From the IMG/VR virus record IMGVR_UViG_3300050821_007240, positions 1 to 45,581 of that record: a stretch of DNA of 45,581 bases; one strand, given 5' to 3'. The position numbers and the translations under genes were made by a program. Under the pieces are notes generated by a model. That model was not told the origin of the DNA. It did no database searches and saw nothing but the letters and a program-made list of their open reading frames with translations. Shown one piece after another: positions 22,522 to 31,786 of the stretch. The stretch comes from a virus. Every line of letters starts with the position of its first letter. Positions within the stretch are counted from its first letter, which is position 1.

Positions 22522-22952
22522 TGCATCGGCGTCCCGCGTGCGAACGGCGACTGTCCCATCGTGCCGCCGCCACCCATCCCGAGGCTCGATAGCATCTGGA
22601 GAAGTTGGGCGAGCTGCGGATTCTGCTGCGGTGCCTGTCCGCCGGGCATCTGCGCGCCGCCCTGTCCGCCAGGGAGCTTTGCTCCACCGCCGCCCGCGCC
22701 GGGGCTCCCAGGCGGCCCTGCGGCCCCAGGAGCGCCCGCTGGCGGCTGTTGCGGCTGCATCGACTGCAAGAGCATCGGCAGCAGCGAAGCCATGCTGTTC
22801 TGCCCAACCGCCTGCCCACTGCCCGCCGCAGGGCCCATCGCCTGCGGCCCGCCCTGAAGCATCGACATCAAAAGTGAAATGAGGCTCTCAGGCCCAAACT
22901 GTAATTGCTGCCCGCCGGGCTGCTGCGGTTGCTGTTGTGGAGGGCCGTTCAT
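22518..22952 (-). CDS. Gly/Pro/Gln-rich collagen-like protein, 144 aa
   Basis: Low complexity: Gln/Pro-rich head (PPQQQPQQPGGQQ), Met/Leu-rich helical patches (ESLISLLMSMLQGG, SLLPMLLQSM), a short collagen-like Gly-x-y run (GAPGAAGPPGSPGAGGGG) and another Gln/Leu helix. Probably a flexible virion component. No homologue is recognised. Confidence 0.55.
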   Translation of the reverse strand: MNGPPQQQPQQPGGQQLQFGPESLISLLMSMLQGGPQAMGPAAGSGQAVGQNSMASLLPMLLQSMQPQQPPAGAPGAAGPPGSPGAGGGGAKLPGGQGGAQMPGGQAPQQNPQLAQLLQMLSSLGMGGGGTMGQSPFARGTPMQ

Positions 22953-23137
22953 GTCGGGTAACCTTTCTTCGGCGTTCGCCGGTTACTCATGGGAGCTATC
23001 TTCGGGCCATAGATGCCTGCGGCCCCTTGCCCCATGCCGCGCGGGCCCTGCACCGTCTGCCGCGGGTCGGGAAGCTCTGGGAGCTTGGGCATCGGCGTCG
23101 CGCCCTTGCGCCAATCGGGAAGCTGCGGCAGTTTCAT
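22949..23137 (-). CDS. Hypothetical Pro-rich protein, 62 aa
   Basis: ATG 23137 is chosen because it follows the upstream TGA (23141-23139) by one base. The frame extends back 11 codons only into that gene. Begins MKLPQLPDWRKG, with repeated PxLP (LPQLPDW, MPKLPELPDP). Basic and proline-rich, so probably extended. No family is recognised. Confidence 0.55.
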   Translation of the reverse strand: MKLPQLPDWRKGATPMPKLPELPDPRQTVQGPRGMGQGAAGIYGPKIAPMSNRRTPKKGYPT

Positions 23138-23138
23138 C

Positions 23139-23663
23139 TCAGCCCTGCGCCTGCACGAGATGCGCACCAACCGTGCCCGACACTTGCTGCGTGAGCGGCG
23201 AGTTGGCGATGGTGACGACGGCTTGGAACGTGAGAAAGTTTTCCGACCCGAGATGCGGTCCCGTTACGATGGTTCCGGTTTTCGTTATCGCCTGCGGCGT
23301 CGCGGTGACGACCGTACCCGCCGCGCCAGGGCTGCCTTGAATGAAACACAGCAGCAGCAGATACCCGTTGGGCCCGACTTGCAGCGACTGATTGTCTGCC
23401 GATGCGTACAACGGCGTGAGCGGGTTGGGGCCGAGATTGCGCTTGGGCAGATTGGGGAACGTCACGGTGATTTTGGTCGGGCTCGACGGGTTCCCCAGTG
23501 CCGAGAACGGCACGGAGTCCGCGCCGACGAACTGCGTCTGCGCGTTGGGATTGGCATTGGTGTTGGTACTCTGCGTCTGCCCCGGTGCAAACGTCTGCCC
23601 GCCAGGCGTAATGACCATCGGCGCCGCGACCATGATGCCGCCTTGGGGCGGTGGTATAGCCAC
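23139..23663 (-). CDS. Structural beta-rich protein, 174 aa
   Basis: Two starts are possible: GTG 23663, just after the upstream TAG, and ATG 23633, with AAGG nearby. A Gln/Asn/Thr-rich stretch (about 28-45) precedes a beta-rich domain with many Val/Thr strands (KITVTFPNLP, GTVVTATPQAITKTGTIVTG). It looks like a small virion or fibre-attachment domain. No homologue is recognised. Confidence 0.6.
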   Translation of the reverse strand: MAIPPPQGGIMVAAPMVITPGGQTFAPGQTQSTNTNANPNAQTQFVGADSVPFSALGNPSSPTKITVTFPNLPKRNLGPNPLTPLYASADNQSLQVGPNGYLLLLCFIQGSPGAAGTVVTATPQAITKTGTIVTGPHLGSENFLTFQAVVTIANSPLTQQVSGTVGAHLVQAQG

Positions 23664-23665
23664 GG

Positions 23666-26011
23666 CTACTGGTCCGACTGACTCTCGGGTGCATACTGAC
23701 GGTTCTGCACACCCGACGCGGCGATGCGATTGATGATGGTGCCGGGCATCGTCGTCGTCAGCGAAAACTGGAGCTGCATATCGACGAACTCGATGAGTTG
23801 GGTCGAGACACGATGGCGCGGCAGCCCTTGACTGAAGTCGATGTTCGTTTGCGGCGTCGGAACCGGCGGCCAAACCGTCTGCTGCGCGCCGTCATCGCAG
23901 ACGAACTGATAGGAAAACATCGCCGTCGTAACCGGCGCATCGACGAGCAGGTGCTGCAAGATTTTAACCCAGGACATATCGGGGTCGCCCGAGACGCGCG
24001 TGACGCCGGTGGCGACCAGCGGCTGCCCGAGGTCCGTGCCCGATTGAAACCAGGCATCGACGTTGGTTGGCGAGCCACCGCGCAGCGCCACAATCGGCGT
24101 ATCGCTCTCGATGTCGTAGAGCGCCTGCTCGGTAAAGTACGGCAGCGGCCACCAGCCCTGGCTGCGCGGGTCGTAGAGATAGGTGCGGCCCGTGCTGGCA
24201 AACGAGAACGCGAGCATCCGCGCGTACCAAAAACCGACGACGAGCTTGAGTTGGTCAAGCGATGTTTGGTCGAAGACGTTCTTGATATTGCTCTGCTGGA
24301 AGTTTCCATCGGTGAGGTTATTGGGCAGCCCCATGCCGTTCCACAAGTAGCCCCCTTGGCGGCTTACCCAGCCCATCATGCCATACGCCGCACAGATGGA
24401 ACGCGCCGACGAGCAGCCGGTGTCGGAGATTTTGAACAGCCCCGAGGCCCACGTCGCATCGCTGTTGCCGTAGAGCCCATAAAACCCGTAGCGTTTGCAA
24501 ATCCCCATCATCGAACCGATAGACGCCATGCCGACGCCGGGGTCGCCTTCGAGCGCCTGCCCGACGGTCAACACGTTTTGCAGCGCGTTGAATCCCCACG
24601 GTTCGGCGTAGTTGCTCCACCACAGCGACGACGAGTTGTTCGTATTATTAGGGCTGCCCTCGGGCGCGTGTAGCGTGTTGAGCCCAAAGATGCGCTGCTG
24701 GTGCCCACAGATGTAGGCAAACGGCGGCGGTGGGTCGCGATAGACGACCAGCGCCTGCCCGGTCAAGTCGGTGTCAGCGGTAATGTCGAGGTAACTCGTC
24801 ACGAGGTTGTCGGGCAGCGTATCGACGAGACGCCATTGCCCTAGCGCCCCGCCCAAGCGATAGATGTTCCGCTCGGTGACCTGCGGGTCGGGTGAGATGG
24901 GGATGTTCGTGAGTTGAATCGCGTTGTCGGTCTGCCCGCCCGATGCGTTGCCGGGGTCGGATTGGTTGGGGTCGCAATGGTACGGCCCGCCCGACGGCGC
25001 GTGCAGGTCGTCAACGTAGTATTTGACGTAGCCCGCCGTGTCGATGGCCGCACCGTTGGAGTCGGCAATCGAGATGTTAATGACGGAGTTGCCCCCGATA
25101 AGGGACGTCGTTGCCGTCACCGTCAGCGTGCCGGTTTTCTGCCCCTTGGTGTACGCCAGCGGGTACGCCGCGTTGATGGCGACGGCGATTTGGTGCGCGG
25201 CGTTCTCCGCCGACTCGGTGCTGATGGTCGTGTAGACCGCGCCATAGGGGTAGTCGGCACCGCCGACACGCAGTGTAAACTGGAAGTTGTATCCCGCGCC
25301 GATACCGGAGATTGACGAGTCAATCGTCACCGAACCCGTCGCAGGAGTCTGCGACATCGTGTACGGCTGCGAAATCTTGCCCTGGCTGCTCTCCTGGCCC
25401 GGTGCGGTAACGCCCGTTTTCTTCACGCCAAACGTGACGCAGTAGTAGTACGGACTCTGCCCGTAGGAGAGCTTCCCGCCCTGGGCGCCTGCAAGCTGCG
25501 GCGTTGTTGGCGGGGGCACGATGCCCCACTGCGTGACCGTTAGCGCGTTGTCGATTTTAAGCGGCGTGTCGGTGCCGTTGGAGACAAAGAGCCACACGCC
25601 CGCCTCGGCGAAGAACGTCTGCTGCCCCGCCGTCAACGTGTTCCCCACGCCGAGCAGGAGCTGCTGCAATCCACCCACGCCGTCGTCGCGAATGTACCAC
25701 AGCGTACCGGCGCCCTCGTAGTCGATGGCGAAGACGTACACGCTGGGCGTAATCGTGTACGGGTTGTAACGGTGAAACAGCCCGATGCCGCGGCACGGGC
25801 CGGGCAGCACGAGTTCCTCATCGAGTCCCGGCAGCACGCCGCGCCCCAACGCCGTCGTCAGCGCGCCGTACCCCTGGTCGGGCAGGAAGTTGGTGCAATC
25901 GACGAGGTTTTTGGGGTTGAGCAGATACGGTGCCGACGTGCCGTCAACGCCCGCAACGACATCGACGGTCAGCAGCGGCTGCTCACCTTGGTTTGTAGGC
26001 TGGCCGGGCAT
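23666..26011 (-). CDS. Tail tube nozzle / head-tail stabilisation protein, 781 aa
   Basis: Starts with a pattern common to podovirus nozzle and stabilisation proteins (T7 gp12, P22 gp10): DGTSAPYLLNPKNLVDCTNF (residues 23-42). It continues with all-beta blade-like repeats, NIYRLGGALGQWRLVDTLP, a SYLDITADTDL connector and a late CGHQQRIFGLN...LWWSNYAEPWGF motif. Length and position, downstream of the connector gene in transcription order, suit a six-fold beta-propeller tail nozzle. Confidence in the general class is good, the exact subfamily uncertain. Confidence 0.7.
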   Translation of the reverse strand: MPGQPTNQGEQPLLTVDVVAGVDGTSAPYLLNPKNLVDCTNFLPDQGYGALTTALGRGVLPGLDEELVLPGPCRGIGLFHRYNPYTITPSVYVFAIDYEGAGTLWYIRDDGVGGLQQLLLGVGNTLTAGQQTFFAEAGVWLFVSNGTDTPLKIDNALTVTQWGIVPPPTTPQLAGAQGGKLSYGQSPYYYCVTFGVKKTGVTAPGQESSQGKISQPYTMSQTPATGSVTIDSSISGIGAGYNFQFTLRVGGADYPYGAVYTTISTESAENAAHQIAVAINAAYPLAYTKGQKTGTLTVTATTSLIGGNSVINISIADSNGAAIDTAGYVKYYVDDLHAPSGGPYHCDPNQSDPGNASGGQTDNAIQLTNIPISPDPQVTERNIYRLGGALGQWRLVDTLPDNLVTSYLDITADTDLTGQALVVYRDPPPPFAYICGHQQRIFGLNTLHAPEGSPNNTNNSSSLWWSNYAEPWGFNALQNVLTVGQALEGDPGVGMASIGSMMGICKRYGFYGLYGNSDATWASGLFKISDTGCSSARSICAAYGMMGWVSRQGGYLWNGMGLPNNLTDGNFQQSNIKNVFDQTSLDQLKLVVGFWYARMLAFSFASTGRTYLYDPRSQGWWPLPYFTEQALYDIESDTPIVALRGGSPTNVDAWFQSGTDLGQPLVATGVTRVSGDPDMSWVKILQHLLVDAPVTTAMFSYQFVCDDGAQQTVWPPVPTPQTNIDFSQGLPRHRVSTQLIEFVDMQLQFSLTTTMPGTIINRIAASGVQNRQYAPESQSDQ

Positions 26012-26295
26012 CAGATGTTAAACCACTGCTCGTCGGTGCGGCTCTCCCCCCGCGCTGGCGGCGTTCCCATCAGGCCCAAGACTTCGATATACTCCTGGTC
26101 GATGCGGCAGTTGAAGTCCCCGCCTGCAATCAGCCCCAGCACTTCAACGTATTCCTGGTCGATGAGCGCGTGGTTGGGGGTGCCTTTAATCGCGCCGACG
26201 ACCTCAACGTACTCTTGGTCGAGACGCGCGTTGCCTTCATCGGGGCCTAATACCTCGACGTATTCTTGGTCGATAAGCGCATTGTCTACGCTCAC
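26011..26295 (-). CDS. Four-repeat IDQEYVEVLG protein, 94 aa
   Basis: The whole protein is four near-copies of I/L-DQEY-V/I-EV-L/V-G (beginning near residues 8, 25, 45 and 65) separated by 7-10 residue spacers of the GxPN or AGGD type. Each repeat is likely a beta-strand. Comparable Q-x-Y-x-E-V repeats occur in phage proteins beside tail genes, where they may decorate fibres or the head surface. GTG start overlaps the upstream TGA. Confidence 0.6.
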   Translation of the reverse strand: MSVDNALIDQEYVEVLGPDEGNARLDQEYVEVVGAIKGTPNHALIDQEYVEVLGLIAGGDFNCRIDQEYIEVLGLMGTPPARGESRTDEQWFNI

Positions 26296-27365
26296 GTTTG
26301 CAGCTTTGCACTCACTTCGAGCGTGTTCAAATCAACGAGCGCCCACGCAACGTCGGTAAACGGATTGAAGCTGTATGGTGCGGTGTTCATCCTGTAGGTC
26401 GTGCCCAGGCCCCACGTCGCAAACGGTGAGGTGTAGTTCTGCCCCGAACCGTTGCCGACGCCTAGGCTGGTCGTGCGCCCACCGCCCGCCGTATCCTGGC
26501 GCTGATTAGCAATGACGCAGATGCCATATACCGCCGTGATATTCGCAACTGCCGTCAACGCACACGATTCCTGGTCGCCGGGGTTGCTGTCATAAATGTA
26601 CGACGTATCCCCCGCAGGCGGAACGACCGAGAGCGCCTCCCAGCCCAACGAGACGCCATGCACCGACCATGCTGAGACGTGACCAGGAGCCGACGGAAAC
26701 ATCGGCGTCGAGATACACGGCCCCAGCGGCGCGTTGTTTACGGTGCCAGTCGTATCGAGCGCGTACACAGAGTCCACGACGACGGTTGCGGCGTCGGCAG
26801 CGACAGTGCCACACGCGACCTGCACGGTATGAATCGTCGCGCCGTCGGACAGGCCCGTGAGCCCACCGTAGTAACTTGACAGCACGATGTTGGTGAGCCC
26901 GGGAACAGGTACGCCGTCGAGAATCACCGATACTTGGTTCGCCGAAGTAAACGACGACACGAACAGCTCCACTTCGTGGCGGCTGCCGAACGTAAAGACC
27001 CCCGACGCCGACGAGTACCCGCTGACAGACGTAAGCGACAGTTGCATTGACCCGTCAGAGCTGACTTGAACGTAAAGCGCGTACACGTTGCCGCCAACTT
27101 GGTAAAGCGTCACAGGTTGCGCTCCCACGCCCGAGACTTTGAACCCGGCGCCGATGCACAAGCCGTTGCCGTTGATGGGAATGGCGATGTTAGGTACCAG
27201 AACGCCGTTGCTCGCACCGTCACAATGCACCGTGTTAATCGGTGTCGCACCGGGGCCGTCACCGACGCCGACCGTCGGCGCACCAACGACACCAGCGAAC
27301 GCACCGGGAAGCTGCGTGCCCGATGCGGTGAGGTTGTTGCAACTATAGGCGAAAAGTAAAGCCAT
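26292..27365 (-). CDS. Virion protein with LamG/lectin-like fold, 357 aa
   Basis: ATG 27365 is chosen with GTAGGAG five to nine bases before it. The frame is open 19 codons further. Residues about 55-170 look like a laminin-G/concanavalin jelly roll: SSDGSMQLSLTSVSG, FTFGSRHEVELFVSS, NQVSVILDGVPV. A second beta domain follows. Such domains on tails or heads bind polysaccharide. Candidate receptor-binding or head-fibre protein. Confidence 0.55.
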   Translation of the reverse strand: MALLFAYSCNNLTASGTQLPGAFAGVVGAPTVGVGDGPGATPINTVHCDGASNGVLVPNIAIPINGNGLCIGAGFKVSGVGAQPVTLYQVGGNVYALYVQVSSDGSMQLSLTSVSGYSSASGVFTFGSRHEVELFVSSFTSANQVSVILDGVPVPGLTNIVLSSYYGGLTGLSDGATIHTVQVACGTVAADAATVVVDSVYALDTTGTVNNAPLGPCISTPMFPSAPGHVSAWSVHGVSLGWEALSVVPPAGDTSYIYDSNPGDQESCALTAVANITAVYGICVIANQRQDTAGGGRTTSLGVGNGSGQNYTSPFATWGLGTTYRMNTAPYSFNPFTDVAWALVDLNTLEVSAKLQT

Positions 27366-27372
27366 GATGCTC

Positions 27373-27840
27373 CTACGAGGCCACGTTAGCGAAAAGTACG
27401 ACGTACACCGAGAGCCCGGCAATCACCGGGTCGAGTACGGTCCAATCGGTACGGAACTTCCAACCCGACGGCGCTTGCGTCACCGCAAGGCTCGCGGGGC
27501 GCGCGGACTCGTTGACATCCTCGGGCAGATTGACGCCAGCGGTGTCAATGTACCCCGCGACGGTGAAGTCCCCCGCAACGGTCGAATACTGCACGCGAAC
27601 GGTCGAGGTTTCCGTCGTGCCGGGCGTCTCGGCTCGCGCGAAGATGTCCGAAATGGTCCACGTTATCGGGGTCACGTCGTCAACGGGCGACCAGGGCACG
27701 ACGGCAACGGAGTTGGAGTCAACGCCCGTCCCCGAAGGGTCGTAGCCCGAACCCGACATCTTGAGCCGAATGGCAAGCATTTGCTGGTCAGTTCCCGGCG
27801 GCTCGTAAAACGGAAAGTAAACGAAGCTGCCCAGCGTCAC
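27373..27840 (-). CDS. Beta-rich structural protein, 155 aa
   Basis: GTG 27840 overlaps the upstream TGA (GTGA). A TTG one codon earlier is also open. Beta-rich throughout: PITWTISDIFARAETPG, STVRVQYSTVAGDFTVAGYI, LSVYVVLFANVAS. No family is recognised. Position between the connector and the lectin-like protein fits a small tail or head component. Confidence 0.6.
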   Translation of the reverse strand: MTLGSFVYFPFYEPPGTDQQMLAIRLKMSGSGYDPSGTGVDSNSVAVVPWSPVDDVTPITWTISDIFARAETPGTTETSTVRVQYSTVAGDFTVAGYIDTAGVNLPEDVNESARPASLAVTQAPSGWKFRTDWTVLDPVIAGLSVYVVLFANVAS

Positions 27841-28652
27841 CAATCACCGCCATATCCCCCACCCGAGCCGTAGCCAGGCCGGAAGTCCGTGCGAATCGTG
27901 CGCGGCACGAACGTCTTAGGCTTGTTCTGTTGCAGCTTGTTCTGCCGCCACAGATTGAGCCGCGTCATCTCACGCTCGAACTCGGCGTCGGCGAGTTGGT
28001 ACATCGCATTTTGGTCGCTCATGCGGCAATACTTCACGATACCCCACACGAACGCCATCAAGAACGTGCGCGGGTAAATCGAAAGCTGCCCCATCGACAC
28101 GAGGTCCGGCGGCGTCGGCACGCAGTCAACCAGCAGCGTGTCGCCCGAGGCAGCAACGTCGGGCGGCAAGATGCCGATGTACCCGCCGCGCAGGTAGTAG
28201 CACGGGCGCTGCGCGCCACCCAGCGTGTTTTGGTACGGGTACTTCGTGCCGACCGTGCCGCCAATCGTCGTCGGATAGGGGTAAGCCACGGGCGGCTGCG
28301 TGAGCCACTGCGGGCTCTGAATCGGTGCGCCGACGACGGTGCCCGACGTGTTGTCGTACAGTTCGAGGATGTCGCCTTCAAGGGTTGGGATGTCGGTTGG
28401 ATACAACTCGATGATGCTGCCGCCTGCCGTCTTGACGTAGACGCGCAGAATCTTGGTGAGCGTATCGAGTTGGTACTGCTGCTGCCCGCCGACAATCGGG
28501 TAGGTAATCGTTGCTTCGGGGAAGTCGAGTTCCATCGAAATCTGACGTTGAATGACCGACGCCTGCTGGAGCAGCGTGGTATTAGGGAAACGGTTCTGCG
28601 ACGGCTCCCCCAGAATCATCCGTGCTTGCGTAACGATGTCTTGCCCCTGCAC
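27837..28652 (-). CDS. Head-tail connector / tail adaptor, 271 aa
   Basis: The N-terminal helices (QDIVTQARMILGEPSQNRFPNTT...QASVIQRQISMELDFPEA) followed by beta strands and a late helix (ADAEFEREMTRLNLWRQNKL) match the adaptor family that sits under the portal (T7 gp11-like, P22 gp4/HK97 gp6-like). The C-terminus is Gly/Tyr-rich (GYGSGGGYGGDW). Lies upstream of the nozzle gene in transcription order, as expected. Confidence 0.65.
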   Translation of the reverse strand: MQGQDIVTQARMILGEPSQNRFPNTTLLQQASVIQRQISMELDFPEATITYPIVGGQQQYQLDTLTKILRVYVKTAGGSIIELYPTDIPTLEGDILELYDNTSGTVVGAPIQSPQWLTQPPVAYPYPTTIGGTVGTKYPYQNTLGGAQRPCYYLRGGYIGILPPDVAASGDTLLVDCVPTPPDLVSMGQLSIYPRTFLMAFVWGIVKYCRMSDQNAMYQLADAEFEREMTRLNLWRQNKLQQNKPKTFVPRTIRTDFRPGYGSGGGYGGDW

Positions 28653-28655
28653 GGT

Positions 28656-29375
28656 TCAGGACTTCTTTTTGCCGGGCAGTTTGCCTTTGACGGTCTTGAT
28701 GGTGCGGCCCGTAGACGTGCGCGCCGTCTTGGTGTTCTCGGCAACGTACTTGCGCTGACGCGGCGAACGATTCAACTCGCGCGGCGTGCGGCCTGAGCCA
28801 CGCGGCCCCGATTTGGGGCGCGTCACTTTCGCGGCGTCGGTACGCATCGTGCGCTTGGGCGCACCGCGCGGCAGTTCGGCCTTGCCCGCAGGCAGAGCCC
28901 GGCGCGAGGCCGTCCTCCCGATGTCCTCGACAGTCGTTTTGCCGACGACACGCGGCCCCACGCCAGGAATGGTGCGTTTAGCAACTTGTCCGGCGCCACG
29001 TCCCAACGCCTTACGAGCAACACCTTCAACGGCTCGTGGAACCGACGCTCCCAGCGCCGAGCGCCCCAGTCCGATGAGACTGGCGGCGTCGCCAAGGCCA
29101 CCGCCGACCATCGCGACGTTTGCCATCTGCTCGCCGGGGGACGCACCGGGTTTCTGCGTGAGGTCCGCCTCGCGCCCGGTGAGCTTCATGCCAGCCTTTT
29201 TGTGGATGGTTGCTGCCTCGCGCGTCACGGCATCGCTGCCGCCGCGTTTCTCCTTGTTCTCATCGGAGATACGCTGCGCGCGGTAAAACTTCTGCTGCTT
29301 GGTCAGCCCCGGGTTCTTGTCGGTGACGCCCTTGAGCGTCTTTTGAAACTCGGGGTCGTTATTGCGTTGCGCCAC
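28656..29375 (-). CDS. Basic virion-associated protein, 239 aa
   Basis: GTG start after the upstream TGA. Lys/Arg-rich throughout, especially the C-terminal half (TVKGKLPGKKKS), with a short hydrophobic middle (VAMVGGGLGDAASLIGLGRSAL, about residues 87-108). Composition suggests nucleic acid binding, perhaps DNA in the head. No family is recognised. Confidence 0.55.
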   Translation of the reverse strand: MAQRNNDPEFQKTLKGVTDKNPGLTKQQKFYRAQRISDENKEKRGGSDAVTREAATIHKKAGMKLTGREADLTQKPGASPGEQMANVAMVGGGLGDAASLIGLGRSALGASVPRAVEGVARKALGRGAGQVAKRTIPGVGPRVVGKTTVEDIGRTASRRALPAGKAELPRGAPKRTMRTDAAKVTRPKSGPRGSGRTPRELNRSPRQRKYVAENTKTARTSTGRTIKTVKGKLPGKKKS

Positions 29376-29378
29376 GGC

Positions 29379-29783
29379 TCACGTCGCAGCGAGCATCAGC
29401 AGAATCACCGGCGCAGCAGTCCACCCGCCCATCGGGCTGGTCGCAACGGCGTACACCGCTGCGAGTGGCGCGTTGCAATAAAACATTCGCGTACCGGCGG
29501 CATCGGTGAGCGGGTTGCTCCACGCGGGCGAGGCTTCAGTCGAGGGCGCGGGAATCGGCTCCCAGTTGCTTGCGTTGCCTTCGGCGGTATTGCGGTCGAG
29601 TGTTCCGAAAATCTCAACCGATACGTCGGTCGCGCCGCCGAGTAGCAGTTGGAACGTCCGCGCCTTGTAAAACGGCGGGACTTCGAGGAAGCCCAAACCG
29701 ACGGCGCCGGAGTTGCCCGGCCCCAAAAACGTCGCGACGACTTTCCCGCAAAGATTGCCAACCGATGCACCGTTTGAACTCAC
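29379..29783 (-). CDS. Beta-rich structural protein, 134 aa
   Basis: GTG 29783, six bases after the upstream TAG. Beta-rich with Ala/Gly/Pro content (ARTFQLLLGGATDVSVEIFGTLDRN). Short C-terminal hydrophobic end (TAAPVILLMLAAT). No family is recognised. Probably a minor head or decoration protein from its place just after the capsid group. Confidence 0.55.
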   Translation of the reverse strand: MSSNGASVGNLCGKVVATFLGPGNSGAVGLGFLEVPPFYKARTFQLLLGGATDVSVEIFGTLDRNTAEGNASNWEPIPAPSTEASPAWSNPLTDAAGTRMFYCNAPLAAVYAVATSPMGGWTAAPVILLMLAAT

Positions 29784-29789
29784 GGCGCG

Positions 29790-30779
29790 CTAGTCCGTAC
29801 TCGGGCAGCCGATGGTCGAGTTTTTCGGAGCCCACGGCGCGCTGTGCGGCTGCGTCGGGTCGAGAATGTACGGCAGCGCGAGCACGCTGACTTGCAGCGT
29901 AGCCGCGTTGGCGTAGCCCGCGATGATTCCCACGAGCGCGAGCGTGCGGTCGCACGGGAAGATGATGTCCCACTCCACGGTGCCGATGGCGGCAACGAGG
30001 CCGGGATAGAAAACCGTATTGGCCCCGGCAACGCTGCTGGGGACGTTGTGAAACCGCTCAAACAGCAACTGCCCCGAGGCCGCCGTCTGCGGCGGAACCG
30101 CCGTGGCGACTCCGGATGCCCCGGCGGGGCCGGAGTTGTCGGACTTCCCCTGCGCCGCCGTCGGGACGCCGGAGAACGCCGTCGCGGTTGTCGGGCTGAC
30201 GGTCTGCGTTGCGATGCCCGCCGAGAGCACAGCCTGGTACGTTTGCGCGCTGCCAAGACCGGCCAGCACACTGGGGATGCCGAGTTGGAAAATCGTGACG
30301 ACGCCAGCGGAGTTCGTGGCGAAGATTTGCGGGCCGCCCGAATCGGCCACGGCGTTGATGGCCGCGACGGCAGCCGCCGCCGATTGCGTCACCGTGCTGG
30401 TCGCGCCGATGGCGACGACGATGGTCTGCGACGTTCCCGCCGTAGGACCAGCGATAGTAATGGTACACGTTCCGGCGCTGCCCGAGTTGGTGCCCCCAGC
30501 AAACGTAATCGTGCCGGTCGCGTAGCTGCCGACAGCCGACCCCGACGCCACGTTGATGCCGATGCCGGTGTTGATACCGCCCGAGCAGAACGCGGCAATG
30601 GCGAGAATCTTCGAGTTGCACGGCAGCGGAAGCTGCGCCAGCACGGCGGGCGTAACGAGACTCGACGACGGCGTGACCCCGACATTGGCCGCGACGGCGT
30701 AGGACGGGAACGTCACCCATTGGGCTGCGCCGAACGTCGCGTATTCGCGCGTCGGGGATGCACTCTGAAGAACTGCCAT
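29790..30779 (-). CDS. Ala/Gly/Thr-rich structural protein, 329 aa
   Basis: ATG follows ACAAGGAAAG. Long low-complexity beta-rich region of Ala, Gly, Ser and Thr (GTCTITIAGPTAGTSQTIVV) between two ordered ends, with ATLQVSVLALPYILDP near the C-terminus. The 40-base gap to the capsid gene is empty apart from the ribosome binding site. Possible head fibre or decoration protein. Confidence 0.6.
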   Translation of the reverse strand: MAVLQSASPTREYATFGAAQWVTFPSYAVAANVGVTPSSSLVTPAVLAQLPLPCNSKILAIAAFCSGGINTGIGINVASGSAVGSYATGTITFAGGTNSGSAGTCTITIAGPTAGTSQTIVVAIGATSTVTQSAAAAVAAINAVADSGGPQIFATNSAGVVTIFQLGIPSVLAGLGSAQTYQAVLSAGIATQTVSPTTATAFSGVPTAAQGKSDNSGPAGASGVATAVPPQTAASGQLLFERFHNVPSSVAGANTVFYPGLVAAIGTVEWDIIFPCDRTLALVGIIAGYANAATLQVSVLALPYILDPTQPHSAPWAPKNSTIGCPSTD

Positions 30780-30819
30780 TACTTTCCTTGTTTGATAGAC
30801 TTAGCGAGTGCTAGATTTA

Positions 30820-31785
30820 CTAGGCTCCATTTGAACCTACCACGCCTCGGCCATTTGCGGCGCCCCACGCGGAGCGGAACTCGGTTTCGTGATTGAGCGA
30901 CTGCGTGTCTTCTTGGTAGAAGGCGCGCTGCTCATCCCACTTCGTGGTGGCGAACATCGTGTGGGCGTCGGTGCCGGGCATACCCTTGCCCGAGGCCACG
31001 AACCACGGGTACGGCCCGTTAGTCGGCGCGGTGAGATACTCCGAAGCGCACGGCTGCAACGTACCGGCCACGACATTGACGCGGTTCTCGTCGGTTGACG
31101 GGTAGTAGTAGGACGACATCACTTCGGTCGCCGTCTGATGCAAGAAGATGGGATAGATGAGTTGGACCGGCGTGCGGCTGGTCTGCAGCCCCCGGTCGTC
31201 GGGCATCGAGAGCATCAGGTTGAAGGCTTGATTGATGGTTTCGACGGTGAGCGCGACCGGCCCGAGGTAGTTGCTCCACGTTATGCCCGGCGCACCCGCG
31301 CAGGTGTGGACGTTGGAGAACAGCGCGAGGCCGTCGTTGACATCGTAGCCGCCCGAACCCGCTGCGAGGAAGCCGAGATTGAGGATGTTCCAGAAGTTGA
31401 CTTCCTGCGTTTGGTAGGACGAGTACCGCAGCAGTCGCGGCAGCATCGGAATGATTTTGCGAGCGTCTTCGCGCGCCATCTCTTTGGTAACGATGTAGCG
31501 CAGCGCGTATGAAACGTATGGAAAGAACTGCAGCGTGCCTTCCGACGCGGCGTCGATGCTGGCGGTCTGCCCTTCCTGTTTGACGGGGAGGTAGCCGAAG
31601 CCGACGATGGAGAGCAGTTGAAAGAACTGCCGTTCCATGTCGCCTTCCCAGCCCGAGCCCGAACCGTTGAAGACGGCGGGGTAGCGCAGAGGCTTCATCG
31701 GGTCGGTATTTGAGTAAATATCCGTGACGATGTGCGTCTGCGCTTGGAAGAAGGTCCTGGTGTTCGTAAGCGTCGATTGCGCCAT
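30820..31785 (-). CDS. Major capsid protein, HK97-fold type, 321 aa
   Basis: Order and content fit a Mu gpT-like/HK97-fold capsid: an N-terminal arm, residues about 85-135 with the long helix VSYALRYIVTKEMAREDARK, then DGLALFSNVHTCAG, and P-domain strands with NVVAGTLQPCASEYLT and PYPWFVASG. It lies after the decoration and scaffold genes in transcription. No N-terminal protease extension is seen and no prohead protease is recognised nearby. It should form the icosahedral shell. Confidence 0.75.
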   Translation of the reverse strand: MAQSTLTNTRTFFQAQTHIVTDIYSNTDPMKPLRYPAVFNGSGSGWEGDMERQFFQLLSIVGFGYLPVKQEGQTASIDAASEGTLQFFPYVSYALRYIVTKEMAREDARKIIPMLPRLLRYSSYQTQEVNFWNILNLGFLAAGSGGYDVNDGLALFSNVHTCAGAPGITWSNYLGPVALTVETINQAFNLMLSMPDDRGLQTSRTPVQLIYPIFLHQTATEVMSSYYYPSTDENRVNVVAGTLQPCASEYLTAPTNGPYPWFVASGKGMPGTDAHTMFATTKWDEQRAFYQEDTQSLNHETEFRSAWGAANGRGVVGSNGA

Positions 31786-31786
31786 G

